This document shows, one piece after another, positions 42,972-51,660 of a stretch of 64,000 nt of DNA. Position 1 is the stretch's first letter. The number at the start of each line of letters is the position of its first letter. This DNA comes from a virus, in IMG/VR virus record IMGVR_UViG_3300008625_001464, positions 34,650-98,649 of that record; one strand, 5' to 3'. The position numbers and the translations under genes were made by a program. The notes beneath the pieces were generated by a model. It was not told the origin of the DNA. It ran no database searches and saw only the letters and a program-made list of their open reading frames with translations.

Positions 42972-43679
42972 ATGAATGTCTTAGTTCCAATGGCTGGCGC
43001 GGGCAGTCGATTTATGTCTGCGGGCTACGTTCTACCAAAGCCATTAATCGACGTTGATGGTACTCCAATGATACAAACTGTTGTTGAAAATCTCGGTTAT
43101 GATGCAACTTATATTTTTGTCGTTCAGGCTTCGCATTACCACGAATATGGTCTTGCAAGTTTTTTGGAATCTATAGCTCCAGGGTGTAAAATAGTCTTGG
43201 TAGACGGAATGACAGAGGGAGCAGCGTGTACAACACTTTTGGCTAGAGACTATATCGCTAATAATGACTCGCTACTGATTGTTAATTCTGACAATGTATT
43301 CGATTGGGACAACATGGCATTCTTAAGAGACGCAACGCAACCCGGCGTTGATGGGTGTATTCTTGTATTTAACGGTACGAACCCAAAATGGAGCTTCGCG
43401 AAGACGGACGAAACAGGCCGAGTAACGGAAGTAGCTGAAAAAAAGCCCATCAGCGATATAGCCACTGCTGGAGCATATTTTTGGGCAAGAGGCTCTGATT
43501 ACGTACAAGCAGCAAGTCAAATGATAGAAAAAGATATAAGGACTAATAACGAATTCTATGTCTGTCCAGTATACAATGAGTTAATCAATAATGGTGGCTA
43601 CGTTACAGTGTCATACGTCGAGAAGATGTGGGGACTTGGAACGCCAGAAGACTTACAATATTATTTGGAGCATCACTAG
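42972..43679 (+). CDS. Sugar nucleotidyltransferase
   Basis: 235 aa from ATG 42972 with GGAG upstream. VLVPMAGAGSRFMSAGYVLP (3-22) is the pyrophosphorylase GxGxR-like loop, followed by KPLIDVDGTPMI; a metal site appears in LLIVNSDNVFDWDN (about 98-111), and VAEKKPISDIATAGAYFWARG (in two parts, VAEKKPIS then ATAGAYFW) is typical of the RmlA/NTP_transferase family. It would activate a sugar 1-phosphate with an NTP. It may feed one of the GTs, or GDP-mannose synthesis for gmd; the sugar is unknown. Confidence 0.85.
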   Translation: MNVLVPMAGAGSRFMSAGYVLPKPLIDVDGTPMIQTVVENLGYDATYIFVVQASHYHEYGLASFLESIAPGCKIVLVDGMTEGAACTTLLARDYIANNDSLLIVNSDNVFDWDNMAFLRDATQPGVDGCILVFNGTNPKWSFAKTDETGRVTEVAEKKPISDIATAGAYFWARGSDYVQAASQMIEKDIRTNNEFYVCPVYNELINNGGYVTVSYVEKMWGLGTPEDLQYYLEHH

Positions 43680-43680
43680 T

Positions 43681-44313
43681 TTGGGATATACGTCTTTTAT
43701 TTTTGACAATGACGGGGTGCTTGTAGACACCACTGAGCTACAAGTTAAAGCAACGCTAGCAGCAATTGACGAGGTCTTGAATTTAAAGCTAACAACTCAA
43801 GAAGATATTTCTGTCCTTAAGTCAACTATAACTACTCGTGATAAGCTCATAAAGCTTTGTCAAAAGGGGTACTTTACTCTTAATAAAGTAGACGCTGTAT
43901 ACGAAAGAAAAAAAATAATCACAAATAAAATGATGAGTATGTTAGACTCTGAAGACTATCAAGACAAAATTGAAATGTTTGAATTTTTACGACGAGAAAA
44001 TAAAAACATAGCGGTAGTAACGAATGCGAACCGTGCTTCGACAGTTACACTACTAAATAATCTTGGTTTTATGAAGTACCTAGATGTGTTAATAACGAAT
44101 AATGATGTAAAGAACACAAAGCCACACGCCGAACCATATGTTAGGGCGATGCTTCAATTAGGCGGCTCAATTGAGGACTTCATAATATTCGAAGACTCTG
44201 TAACAGGTTTAGCCTCGGCTCGCGGCTCAGGCGCAACTGTTTACGAGATCAGCAATTTTAGAGATGTAAATACCCAATTGATGGAAGAAATAATAGCGGG
44301 AAATTACAAATGA
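43681..44313 (+). CDS. HAD-IA phosphatase/phosphoglucomutase-like hydrolase
   Basis: 211 aa from TTG 43681, two bases after the previous stop; longer starts would overlap the upstream gene by about 90 bases. Motif 1 is FIFDNDGVLVDTTELQ (6-21), with DND in place of the usual DxD. IAVVTNANRASTV (about 114-126) is motif 2, and DFIIFEDSVTGLASARGSG (about 167-185) the last motif. It resembles beta-phosphoglucomutase-like HAD enzymes. It is a candidate for the bisphosphate phosphatase step of heptose activation (GmhB role), which has no other obvious gene; this is inference. Confidence 0.82.
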   Translation: MGYTSFIFDNDGVLVDTTELQVKATLAAIDEVLNLKLTTQEDISVLKSTITTRDKLIKLCQKGYFTLNKVDAVYERKKIITNKMMSMLDSEDYQDKIEMFEFLRRENKNIAVVTNANRASTVTLLNNLGFMKYLDVLITNNDVKNTKPHAEPYVRAMLQLGGSIEDFIIFEDSVTGLASARGSGATVYEISNFRDVNTQLMEEIIAGNYK

Positions 44314-44768
44314 TTTTTATTGCTCATCGAGGAAACACCAACGGCCCCGTGCCGTCCTTAGAAAATAATCCAGACTATATTGATAAAGCGCTACAGGCAG
44401 GTTTCTATGCTGAGGTCGATGTTCGGCAGGGTGAAAGTTCCGAAACGTTTATTGTGGGTCATGATTTTGGTGAATACCAATTAGATATTTCTTGGTTCCT
44501 CCAGCGCAGAGAAAAATTGTTTATTCATGCTAAAGACTTAAGCACGTATGCTTATTTTCTAAGTGATAATCAAGTGTGGCATGTTTTCTGGCATCAAAAC
44601 GACGCATACACCATGACATCTTCCGGATATATATGGGCGTATCCCGGTAGCGAATTAAACGATAAGTGTATATGTGTGATGCCAGAAACAGCGTCATATT
44701 CCTCTGAGCAATTATCGATATGTGCAGGTATTTGCAGCGATTATGTTGCTTCAATGTACAGCGGGTAG
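44310..44768 (+). CDS. GDPD-like phosphodiesterase domain protein
   Basis: 152 aa, ATGA overlap. The FIAHRGNTNGP start (3-13) and EVDVRQG (about 34-40) with VGHDFGEYQL (about 48-57) are the catalytic His/Glu/Asp cluster of glycerophosphodiester phosphodiesterases. The sequence YIWAYPGSELNDKCICVMPE (about 107-126) recurs in short capsule-locus members of the family, so the shortness relative to GDPD (about 250 aa) seems natural rather than truncation. It may cleave a phosphodiester in a lipid- or glycan-linked intermediate. Confidence 0.7.
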   Translation: MIFIAHRGNTNGPVPSLENNPDYIDKALQAGFYAEVDVRQGESSETFIVGHDFGEYQLDISWFLQRREKLFIHAKDLSTYAYFLSDNQVWHVFWHQNDAYTMTSSGYIWAYPGSELNDKCICVMPETASYSSEQLSICAGICSDYVASMYSG

Positions 44769-44813
44769 TGTATGCTAAAACATCTTCTAAAATTCTAATA
44801 TTATTTTGTTTAT

Positions 44814-45824
44814 ATGGAAAACACAAAAAAAGAGACTGTTCTAATAACAGGGGGCGCGGGATTTATTGGCCACGCGATAATAGAGCACTTATTAAGGACT
44901 ACCGATTTTGATATTGTATCGCTTGATCGGCTGGATACATCTGGATGTCTAGACAGGATAAGTGATGTTATTGCGAAAAACCCATCGTGGCGCCGACGCA
45001 CTCATGTAATTTGGCACGATCTCAAAGCGCCTTTGAGCGACCATGTTATACACAAGCTGGGGAGAATAGACTACATCTTGCATCTTGCAGCAGGTTCTCA
45101 TGTAAATCGTAGTATACAATATCCTCTTGAGTTTGTGATGGACAATGTGGTTGGTACTTGTAATTTACTGAACTACGCGAAGGAACGCTGTGAAACGTTA
45201 AAACTGTTTTTATATTTCAGCACTGATGAGGTTTTTGGTCCAGCACCGCCAGGAACCACGTTCAAAGAAAACGACAGGTATAATGCTAAAAATCCCTACG
45301 CTGCAACAAAAGCAGCGGCCGAGGAGCTGTGTAATGCATATGCAAACACGTATAAACTTCCTGTTATCGTCACGCATACAATGAACGCATATGGCCCACG
45401 ACAGCATCTCGAGAAATTTATTCCTATAGTAATAAAGAAGTTACAAAATAATGAAAGTATTGTGATTCACTCAGACCGAGGAGGTACAAGACCTTCGAGC
45501 CGTCGCTACCTTTTTTCTAGAGACGTTGCTGAAGCTGTAAGATTTTTAATGCTGACGCATACCATTGGGGAAAAATATAACGTTCGAGCGGATGCTGAAA
45601 CAGATAATTTAACGCTTGCGAAGATGATCGCTTCCATTATGGGAAAAGAGTTAAGGTATGAGTTGAAGTACCCAGAGCGCACAAGACCAGGAAACGATTT
45701 TAGGTATTCTGTGTGCGGGGAAAAATTACAAAAAATGGGGTGGAGGCAGCAAACAAGTTTGGAACAAGGCCTTGAGGAAACGATACGCTGGTATCTGGAC
45801 AATCCGACGTGGGGCGTTTTATGA
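44814..45824 (+). CDS. NAD-dependent sugar 4,6-dehydratase-like (RmlB type)
   Basis: 336 aa. VLITGGAGFIGHAI (9-22), ILHLAAGSHVNRSI (about 82-95), FSTDEVFGPAP (about 135-145) with the Asp-Glu dehydratase pair, and NPYAATKAAAEEL (about 160-172) with Tyr/Lys mark a nucleotide-sugar 4,6-dehydratase. Specificity (dTDP- or UDP-sugar) cannot be read. The 45-base gap before the start has no clear Shine-Dalgarno site. It overlaps gmd by 4 bases. Confidence 0.87.
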   Translation: MENTKKETVLITGGAGFIGHAIIEHLLRTTDFDIVSLDRLDTSGCLDRISDVIAKNPSWRRRTHVIWHDLKAPLSDHVIHKLGRIDYILHLAAGSHVNRSIQYPLEFVMDNVVGTCNLLNYAKERCETLKLFLYFSTDEVFGPAPPGTTFKENDRYNAKNPYAATKAAAEELCNAYANTYKLPVIVTHTMNAYGPRQHLEKFIPIVIKKLQNNESIVIHSDRGGTRPSSRRYLFSRDVAEAVRFLMLTHTIGEKYNVRADAETDNLTLAKMIASIMGKELRYELKYPERTRPGNDFRYSVCGEKLQKMGWRQQTSLEQGLEETIRWYLDNPTWGVL

Positions 45825-46873
45825 AAATAGCAATGATCACGGGGGTAACAGGCCAAGACGGATCATATCTTGCCGAATTTTTGCTTGAAAAGGGGTATCG
45901 TGTTATTGGGTTGAAGAGAAGAACAAGTCTAATTACAACAGACCGAGTGAATGAAATTTATGATAATCCAAATTTTGAATTGCGATATTACTCTCTGCAT
46001 GATCCCACAACATTATATCGGTTGCTAGAAGAATACAGACCCTCTGAATTTTATAACCTTGCTGCTCAATCTCATGTGCGTGTTTCTTTTGACGTCCCCA
46101 TTGAGACTGTAGACTCGATTGCAATGGGTACATTGCGCATTTTTGAAGCGATTCGTCATGTAGATAAAGAAATAAAAATATATCAGGCTTCATCTTCAGA
46201 GATGTACGGTGATAATCCTACCCATCCCCAGAATGAGAGTACGACATTTATGCCTGTCAGCCCTTACGCTTGCGCTAAATTATTTGCACATAATCTGTGC
46301 CGGAATTATCGTGAAGGATATGGCATGCATATTTCTAGCGGAATTCTTTTTAATCATGAATCACCGCGTCGGGGAGAAACGTTTGTAACAAAGAAGATAA
46401 CCCGCGCCGCGGCCAGAATTAAGCTGGGGCTACAAGAAAAATTATATCTCGGGAATTTAGACGCAAAGCGTGACTGGGGATATGCAGGTGACTATGTGGA
46501 GATGATGTGGTTAATGCTACAACAGGACAACCCTGACGATTATGTAATTGCAACAGGAGAAACTCACTCTGTTAGAGATTGGCTCGAGGCAGTCTTTAAG
46601 GAAGCTGGGTTACCGATCGATGGGAACGTAGAGATCGATCATCGCTTGTTTAGACCACATGAAGTACCCTTGCTGCTGGGTGATCCGTCTAAGGCTAAGG
46701 AAAAGCTTGGGTGGGAACCAAAGATGAAATTTCAACAATTAGCAAAGCTAATGTACCAGGCTGATCGACTGGAGGCCGAAAGAGACCTTCGAGCCGCAGG
46801 TCGTGATTTAAAGCTTCAAGGCTTGATGGATGGTCAGAAAATACCATTTCGAGGTTTTAAAAAAATAGAGTAA
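45821..46873 (+). CDS. gmd: GDP-mannose 4,6-dehydratase
   Basis: 350 aa from ATG 45821 (ATGA overlap), the usual length. MITGVTGQDGSYLAEFLLEK (5-24) is the NADP site with the gmd-typical GQDGS; FYNLAAQSHVRVSFDVP (about 77-93), QASSSEMYGDNP (about 121-132) and SPYACAKLFAHNL (about 147-159) are all canonical, as is LGNLDAKRDWGYAGDYVEMM (about 213-232). It turns GDP-mannose into GDP-4-keto-6-deoxymannose for fcl. GDP-mannose itself is presumably from the host. It is the last gene of the island. Confidence 0.96.
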   Translation: MKIAMITGVTGQDGSYLAEFLLEKGYRVIGLKRRTSLITTDRVNEIYDNPNFELRYYSLHDPTTLYRLLEEYRPSEFYNLAAQSHVRVSFDVPIETVDSIAMGTLRIFEAIRHVDKEIKIYQASSSEMYGDNPTHPQNESTTFMPVSPYACAKLFAHNLCRNYREGYGMHISSGILFNHESPRRGETFVTKKITRAAARIKLGLQEKLYLGNLDAKRDWGYAGDYVEMMWLMLQQDNPDDYVIATGETHSVRDWLEAVFKEAGLPIDGNVEIDHRLFRPHEVPLLLGDPSKAKEKLGWEPKMKFQQLAKLMYQADRLEAERDLRAAGRDLKLQGLMDGQKIPFRGFKKIE

Positions 46874-46890
46874 ATGCATATCACAACTTC

Positions 46891-46896
46891 TATAAT
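46891..46896 (+). promoter_or_regulatory. Possible TATAAT -10 element
   Basis: TATAAT followed by ATAT lies 19 bases before the ATG of the nuclease gene, in a 41-base gap after gmd. No -35 hexamer is seen at the right distance, so it may be a phage late-type promoter (T4 late consensus TATAAATA, read by gp55) or chance in AT-rich DNA. Confidence 0.25.
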
Positions 46897-46914
46897 ATAT
46901 CATAGGAAGTTTAT

Positions 46915-47787
46915 ATGCATATTAGGTTACCAGAAGAGATAGAATTTCGTACCGGAAAGCCCCACGTATCGTTTTCTGAAGTGCGCTGCTGGAAAGAGTG
47001 CGCCTATCGACATAAGCTTCTTTATATTGACAAGCTTGGCACTGATGAGCCCTCTCCATATCTTTCTTATGGTACTGCTGTACATGAGGCAATCGAAAAC
47101 TTTCTGAATACAGGCAAAATGGACGCTTCTATTGCTGTTACGATGATAGAAAGTGAGTGGGAAAAACATGGGTTCGAATCCCAGGCCTTTATTGATAATC
47201 ATGCTGCGTATCGAAAGTCACAAGGGTGGAAACCTAAACCACACCCGCCCCTCGTCGAATGGAAAGAATACGCAGAAACAGCCCTTTCTAGATTACCAGA
47301 ATTTTTAACTGAAACGTTCGGGAAATACGAAATAGTCTCTGCTGAAGAAGAGCTGTACGAGTATTATGCAGATTCTGATATCTTTTTCAAGGGTTTTATC
47401 GATGCGCTTATTAAAACAAGCGTTCGTGGTAAAGATGTTTATTACGTCATTGATTGGAAGACCGCGGGCGACAAGGGGTGGTTTAGGGATAAGCGCCAAG
47501 ATATTTTGACCTGGGCTCAGATTGCGCTTTATAAGACTTTTTGGAGAAACAAACTTGGGCTTGGTACGAAACAGGTTCGGTGTGGCTTTGTTCTCCTGAA
47601 ACGAGGCGCACCTTTCGAAAATGTGTGCGAATTTGTGAACGTATCTGTTGGTCCTAAAGCAGAAGAAAAGTCGATGAGCATTTTACGAAGTATGGTAAAA
47701 ACAGTGCGCAGGGGTATTTTTTTGAAAAATAGAAATTCGTGCTTGTTTTGTGAATTTAAGAACACTTCTAATTGCCCTGGCGGCTAA
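46915..47787 (+). CDS. Cas4/RecB-like PD-(D/E)XK nuclease with Fe-S cysteines
   Basis: 290 aa, with AGGAAG upstream. SFSEVRCWKECAYRHKLLYI (about 20-39) carries the first conserved Cys, GTAVHEAIENF (about 53-63) the His, FFKGFIDALIKT (about 157-168) and YYVIDWKTAGDKGW (about 175-188) the D...D-x-K active site, and CLFCEFKNTSNC (about 277-288) three more Cys. One early and three late cysteines is the Cas4/AddB 4Fe-4S pattern. It probably acts in phage DNA processing. No cas gene or CRISPR array is nearby, so a CRISPR role is not supported. Confidence 0.85.
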   Translation: MHIRLPEEIEFRTGKPHVSFSEVRCWKECAYRHKLLYIDKLGTDEPSPYLSYGTAVHEAIENFLNTGKMDASIAVTMIESEWEKHGFESQAFIDNHAAYRKSQGWKPKPHPPLVEWKEYAETALSRLPEFLTETFGKYEIVSAEEELYEYYADSDIFFKGFIDALIKTSVRGKDVYYVIDWKTAGDKGWFRDKRQDILTWAQIALYKTFWRNKLGLGTKQVRCGFVLLKRGAPFENVCEFVNVSVGPKAEEKSMSILRSMVKTVRRGIFLKNRNSCLFCEFKNTSNCPGG

Positions 47788-47850
47788 AAGCATTATGTAG
47801 CATATACGATAAGCCCTTGTCATTTATGATTATCTCGATGAGGTACGTGT
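47788..47850. other. Short intergenic gap before the GT4 pair
   Basis: 63 bases, AT-rich, with GAGGT at the end as ribosome site. No terminator, tRNA or convincing promoter is visible. Confidence 0.4.
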
Positions 47851-49104
47851 ATGAAGAAATATAAAATACTAATGCTGTCTGACCACGCTCTTTCAACATC
47901 GGGTGTTGGATGTCAGTCAAGGTTTCTTATTAATGGATTGATTGAGAAGGGTTGCTGGACTGTAAGACAGTTCGGGGCAGCATTGAAGCATAACAATTAC
48001 GACGTTGTGCAAGTCTCTGAAGACTTTGTTATTAAGCCAATAGACGGATTTGGAAATCCAGATATGCTTAGAATTGCATTAGCAACAGAGCGTCCGGACG
48101 TCGTATTACTTTTTACTGACCCAAGATTTTTTACTTGGTTGTGGGAAATGGAAGATGAAGTTCACCAGTTGTGTCCCATTGCATATTGGCATGTATGGGA
48201 CAATCGTCCCCGCCCGACGTTCAACGACAAGTATTACGCTGCAACAGACTTAATAAATTGTCATTCATACCCAACGTATGAAATTGTGAGTGAAAAATTT
48301 CCCGAAAGAACGAATTTTATTCCTCATGCTTTACCTACCGATGTGTTTTTTCCACTTCCAGAGCTTGAAAAGAAACGATGGCGCCAAGATATTTTGGGGT
48401 ATCAAAAGAAAGATGACTTTGTTGTGTTGTGGATTAATCGGAACGCAAAGCGGAAGAGGCCAGCCGATGTTTTGTGGGCATGGAGCTTGTTTCTCGAGAA
48501 GCATAATATCACTGATGCCACACTTTTGATGCATACGGACCCCCATGATCAGGAGGGCCCAGATTTAGTGGCAGTAGCGGAGATGTTGGGTGTTCAACAC
48601 TCGGTGTTGTTTTCCCCAGAAAGAGTAGACTTCACAAAAATGAACATACTTCACAATATCTCTGATTGCTGTGTGAATATTGCATATGCTGAAGGGTTCG
48701 GGTTATCTACGCTGGAAGCGATGCAAGTGGGAAACCCAGTGGTCGCAGTTAAGACTGGCGGCTTAACACGTCAAGTTGTTAATCATCGTGATGGTACTGA
48801 GAACGGAGTTGCCTTAGACGTTAAGCATACGACATTAGTGGGTTCGCAAAACGTACCCTTCATATATGAGGACTATGCTGACGTGCACGATGTCGCAGAT
48901 GGTTTTTATAAACTATATTCGATGGATGAAAGTGAGAGAGCCGCTCTAAGCGAAAAATGTAAAGAATACGCTTCCAAAGAATTTGATTTGCAAACGACAA
49001 TTGATGATTGGCATGGTACGCTATTAAATCTTGTTGAAAAATGGCAAGCTGGAGAGCGAATGACCCCACGTTTTGAAGTGATTGAAATGGGAGCATCGGA
49101 CTAA
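47851..49104 (+). CDS. GT4-type glycosyltransferase
   Basis: 417 aa. The N-terminal ILMLSDHALSTSGVGCQSRF (5-24) and the donor-binding AYAEGFGLSTLEAMQVGNPV (about 279-298) with its E-x7-E motif are typical GT4 (GT-B) features. A LWINRNAKRKRPADVLWAW segment near 194-212 marks the domain junction. Donor unknown. It is separated from the main island by the nuclease gene and forms a pair with the next gene, whose start lies 1 base after its stop. Confidence 0.9.
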   Translation: MKKYKILMLSDHALSTSGVGCQSRFLINGLIEKGCWTVRQFGAALKHNNYDVVQVSEDFVIKPIDGFGNPDMLRIALATERPDVVLLFTDPRFFTWLWEMEDEVHQLCPIAYWHVWDNRPRPTFNDKYYAATDLINCHSYPTYEIVSEKFPERTNFIPHALPTDVFFPLPELEKKRWRQDILGYQKKDDFVVLWINRNAKRKRPADVLWAWSLFLEKHNITDATLLMHTDPHDQEGPDLVAVAEMLGVQHSVLFSPERVDFTKMNILHNISDCCVNIAYAEGFGLSTLEAMQVGNPVVAVKTGGLTRQVVNHRDGTENGVALDVKHTTLVGSQNVPFIYEDYADVHDVADGFYKLYSMDESERAALSEKCKEYASKEFDLQTTIDDWHGTLLNLVEKWQAGERMTPRFEVIEMGASD

Positions 49105-49105
49105 C

Positions 49106-50266
49106 ATGAAAGTAATAATAAGGGCGCCACTGCTGAGTGTAACAGGATACGGCGTACACGCTCGTCAAGTTTTTTCTTGGGCATTATCAAAAAATTGGGA
49201 TGTATACGCTTCGATTGTGCCGTGGGGGATATGCACGTATTACCTCGACCCAACTGCTTTAGATGGTTTGATAGGTAAGGTCATGGACCGATCCGCGCCT
49301 GTTCAAGATCCTGATCTTTCGTTTCAGGTTCAATTACCTGATGAGTGGGATCCGGGTCTTGCACGAGTGAATATCGGTGTGACTGCCGGTGTTGAGACAA
49401 ACCTATGTTCACAGTCTTGGGTCGAAGCGTGTAAGAAAATGCACATGGTAATTGTTCCAAGCACATTTACAAAGAAGACGTTTGTTGACTCTGGTGTACC
49501 AGAACACAAGATTGCTGTGATACCAGAGGCGCATAGCTACAGCGACGAAATTTCACTAAAGCTAGATAAGCAGCTGAGCGATTTGCCTACATCATTTAAT
49601 TTTTTGATGTTTGGGCAAGTAACTGGAAATAATCCAGAGAATGATCGAAAAAATACATTTTATGCGCTGAAGTGGTTAGCGGAAACGTTTAAGAGCGATA
49701 AGGATGTTGGAATTATCGTGAAGACCAACTTGGGACGTTTTACCACTGCTGATAGAGAAAGGTCGGTGGTGATGTTTAAGCAGCTAATAAATGAAATAAA
49801 ACAAGGGCCCTATCCGCGCTTTTATTTGGCTCATGGTATGCTGGATGAGGGAGAAATTTCTACGCTGTATAAAAATGAAAACGTAAAAGCGTTGTTGGCA
49901 CCAACCCGCGGAGAGGGTTGGGGTCTACCCATTTTAGATGCCGCCGCGGCAGGTCTTCCCGTTATCGCAACAGATTATTCTGGCCATTTAGACTTTTTGA
50001 AGCACATTAAATTTCTTTCACTAGATTATGACATGGTTCCTGTTCATCCGTCCCGTCATGACGGCCGTGTCTTTATAGAGGGTACCGCATGGGCAGATGT
50101 AAAAGAAGGGTCTTTCAAGGCCAGAGTCAAAAAATTCAGGAAGGCACCCTCTCTTCCCCAGCGCTGGGCACAAACTGGCTCAGGAATATTAAGGGAAAAA
50201 TTTTCGCTAGACGCCATAAAAGAGCAGTATGACGCATTTATGGAGCGTATAGTTGACGACTCTTGA
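49106..50266 (+). CDS. GT4-type glycosyltransferase
   Basis: 386 aa from ATG 49106; starts further upstream would overlap the previous gene. RAPLLSVTGYGVHARQVFSW (6-25) is the first GT-B loop, and LLAPTRGEGWGLPILDAAAA (about 263-282) with GLPVIATDYSGHLDF is the donor-site E-x7-E region. It is similar in plan but not closely related to its neighbour. Proximity to the late genes may mean late expression. It may glycosylate a virion protein or host lipid; this cannot be decided here. Confidence 0.9.
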   Translation: MKVIIRAPLLSVTGYGVHARQVFSWALSKNWDVYASIVPWGICTYYLDPTALDGLIGKVMDRSAPVQDPDLSFQVQLPDEWDPGLARVNIGVTAGVETNLCSQSWVEACKKMHMVIVPSTFTKKTFVDSGVPEHKIAVIPEAHSYSDEISLKLDKQLSDLPTSFNFLMFGQVTGNNPENDRKNTFYALKWLAETFKSDKDVGIIVKTNLGRFTTADRERSVVMFKQLINEIKQGPYPRFYLAHGMLDEGEISTLYKNENVKALLAPTRGEGWGLPILDAAAAGLPVIATDYSGHLDFLKHIKFLSLDYDMVPVHPSRHDGRVFIEGTAWADVKEGSFKARVKKFRKAPSLPQRWAQTGSGILREKFSLDAIKEQYDAFMERIVDDS

Positions 50267-50579
50267 AACAGCACTAGTCTGTGGGCTTGTTTTAGCAACA
50301 GTTATTGCCATTATTGCAATTTCATTTGCTGTTAAATTTGCTTTACTAATCTTGCGAGTCGAAGATGCGCTTGAAGAGAGTTTAGATATTTTAGATGAGC
50401 GCTACACATCAATAACAGAGATTGTCGAAATACCATTGTTTTCAGACAGTCCACAGATCCGTCAGGTCCATACAGACCTGGTGCGTTCTAGAGAAGCTAT
50501 TCTTTTAATAGCCAACACTTTAACGGACGATTTTAGTCGTTTGAAGGACAATGAGGATGGCACGAAAGAAAATACGTAG
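50253..50579 (+). CDS. Small single-span membrane protein
   Basis: 108 aa from TTG 50253, overlapping the GT4 gene by 14 bases with GGAG upstream. Residues about 7-35 form one strong membrane helix, followed by an amphipathic acidic domain (LRVEDALEESLDILDERY, about 35-52). The predicted orientation puts the acidic domain in the cytoplasm. It overlaps the sigma factor gene by 29 bases. Similar small membrane proteins precede gp55 in some phages as I recall, without known function. Confidence 0.62.
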   Translation: MTTLETALVCGLVLATVIAIIAISFAVKFALLILRVEDALEESLDILDERYTSITEIVEIPLFSDSPQIRQVHTDLVRSREAILLIANTLTDDFSRLKDNEDGTKENT

Positions 50580-51282
50580 AAACCCCGGTAAGCCGAGGAA
50601 CATGTATTTCAATAAAGATACTCAAGCATCGATTGAAGAATATCAGAACGAAGACGACTCAAAGAAAAGAGAGACAGTCTATAAAGAGAAGATCCTTCCG
50701 GCATTCGATCAATTAGCAGAGAGCTTGATTTTTGTTTACGGATTTAATTCTCCGTACGATGGGTTTCATGCGTTGAAGTCAGACTGCGTTACGTTCTTAT
50801 ACGAGACAATTCACAAATGGGATCCTGCTCGCGGCACAAAGGCTTTTTCTTATTTTAACGTTGTAGCAAAAAATTGGTTGATTATTCGTTGTCGAAATGC
50901 GAAAAAAGAAGACAGAAGACATGTTTCGATGTCCGATCTAACAACTATGTCGTCAAGAGATAAACATACTGTTGCAAACAGCAGTGTTGCTCCCTCCCCC
51001 CAGGAGATTATGGAATTGGGAGAGCTTCGTGACAATATAGTAAGGGTTATCGATGAAATTGACAAACGTATTACGAAAGAGAATGAAAAAATCTGTGTGC
51101 AGGCCATTCGAACAGTTTTTCAGAACATTGATAATTTGGACTTTTTAAACAAGCGTGCTATTTACGTTTATGTGAGGGAAATTTCGGGATTGACATCGAA
51201 GCAGCTTTCCGTTGCGATGTCGAAGATACGAAAGCATTACAAAGATATTGTGCATGATTCTCGAATCGTGGATTTGCTTTAA
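50557..51282 (+). CDS. 55: T4 gp55-like late sigma factor
   Basis: 241 aa from ATG 50557 (an ATG 6 bases earlier is also possible). SDCVTFLYETIHKWDPARGT (about 75-94) followed by KAFSYFNVVAKNWLIIRCR (about 95-113) is a sigma-70 region 2.2-2.4-like helix pair, as in T4 gp55. The C-terminal part is helical and basic and lacks a region 4. gp55 family factors direct host RNA polymerase to TATAAATA-like late promoters. It sits directly before the baseplate genes. Confidence 0.87.
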   Translation: MARKKIRRNPGKPRNMYFNKDTQASIEEYQNEDDSKKRETVYKEKILPAFDQLAESLIFVYGFNSPYDGFHALKSDCVTFLYETIHKWDPARGTKAFSYFNVVAKNWLIIRCRNAKKEDRRHVSMSDLTTMSSRDKHTVANSSVAPSPQEIMELGELRDNIVRVIDEIDKRITKENEKICVQAIRTVFQNIDNLDFLNKRAIYVYVREISGLTSKQLSVAMSKIRKHYKDIVHDSRIVDLL

Positions 51283-51291
51283 GGATGAATG

Positions 51292-51660
51292 ATGGGTGAT
51301 AAAGTCGAAAAAAGCTTACAGGATCTAGAGCAAACAAAGAAGAAGATGAAAGACTTCGAGGGAGTCTTAAAAAAGATAAAGCATGCTGATGAAAAGAAAA
51401 GAATACTCTGGAAAGAGATATATGACAACGCGTTAATAGATCGTCAGAATGCCCACATTTTATTTGTCGAGGCATACACATGCATGACGCAAAGTGCATC
51501 AGAACATGTCAGTCTCGGTAGCACTTTGGCAAAATATTTAGAGCGCATGGGAAAGTCCAACGAGCAATTACTGAAATTAGCAGATTTGATATCGAAGTCT
51601 GAAGCTGCACATAATGCAATAAATGCTGACGAATTATTTTCTCAAATACAGGATGAGTGA
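51292..51660 (+). CDS. Coiled-coil protein of unknown function
   Basis: 122 aa from ATG 51292 (AAGGA about 6 bases upstream; an ATG 3 bases earlier is also possible). The sequence is rich in Lys, Glu and Leu, with heptad-like stretches (EKSLQDLEQTKKKMKDFEG, early) and a longer helical second half. It overlaps the next gene as TGATG. Possibly a tail chaperone, or an accessory of the sigma factor or hub; only position supports that. Confidence 0.6.
   Translation: MGDKVEKSLQDLEQTKKKMKDFEGVLKKIKHADEKKRILWKEIYDNALIDRQNAHILFVEAYTCMTQSASEHVSLGSTLAKYLERMGKSNEQLLKLADLISKSEAAHNAINADELFSQIQDE

Noticed and set aside
44310-44768. Frameshifted or truncated GDPD gene
   Set aside because: The ending motif YIWAYPGSELNDKCICVMPE occurs in short capsule-locus relatives, as I recall them, and no continuation of the family is found in other frames downstream.
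19763-46873. DNA hypermodification as the purpose of the sugar genes
   Set aside because: No hydroxymethylase, DNA glucosyltransferase or nucleotide-modifying gene is visible; sulfation, fucose and methylation fit a glycan better.
46915-47787. Cas4 as evidence of a phage CRISPR system
   Set aside because: No repeats, Cas1, Cas2 or other cas genes in the window; the domain is common in phage recombination and DNA processing.
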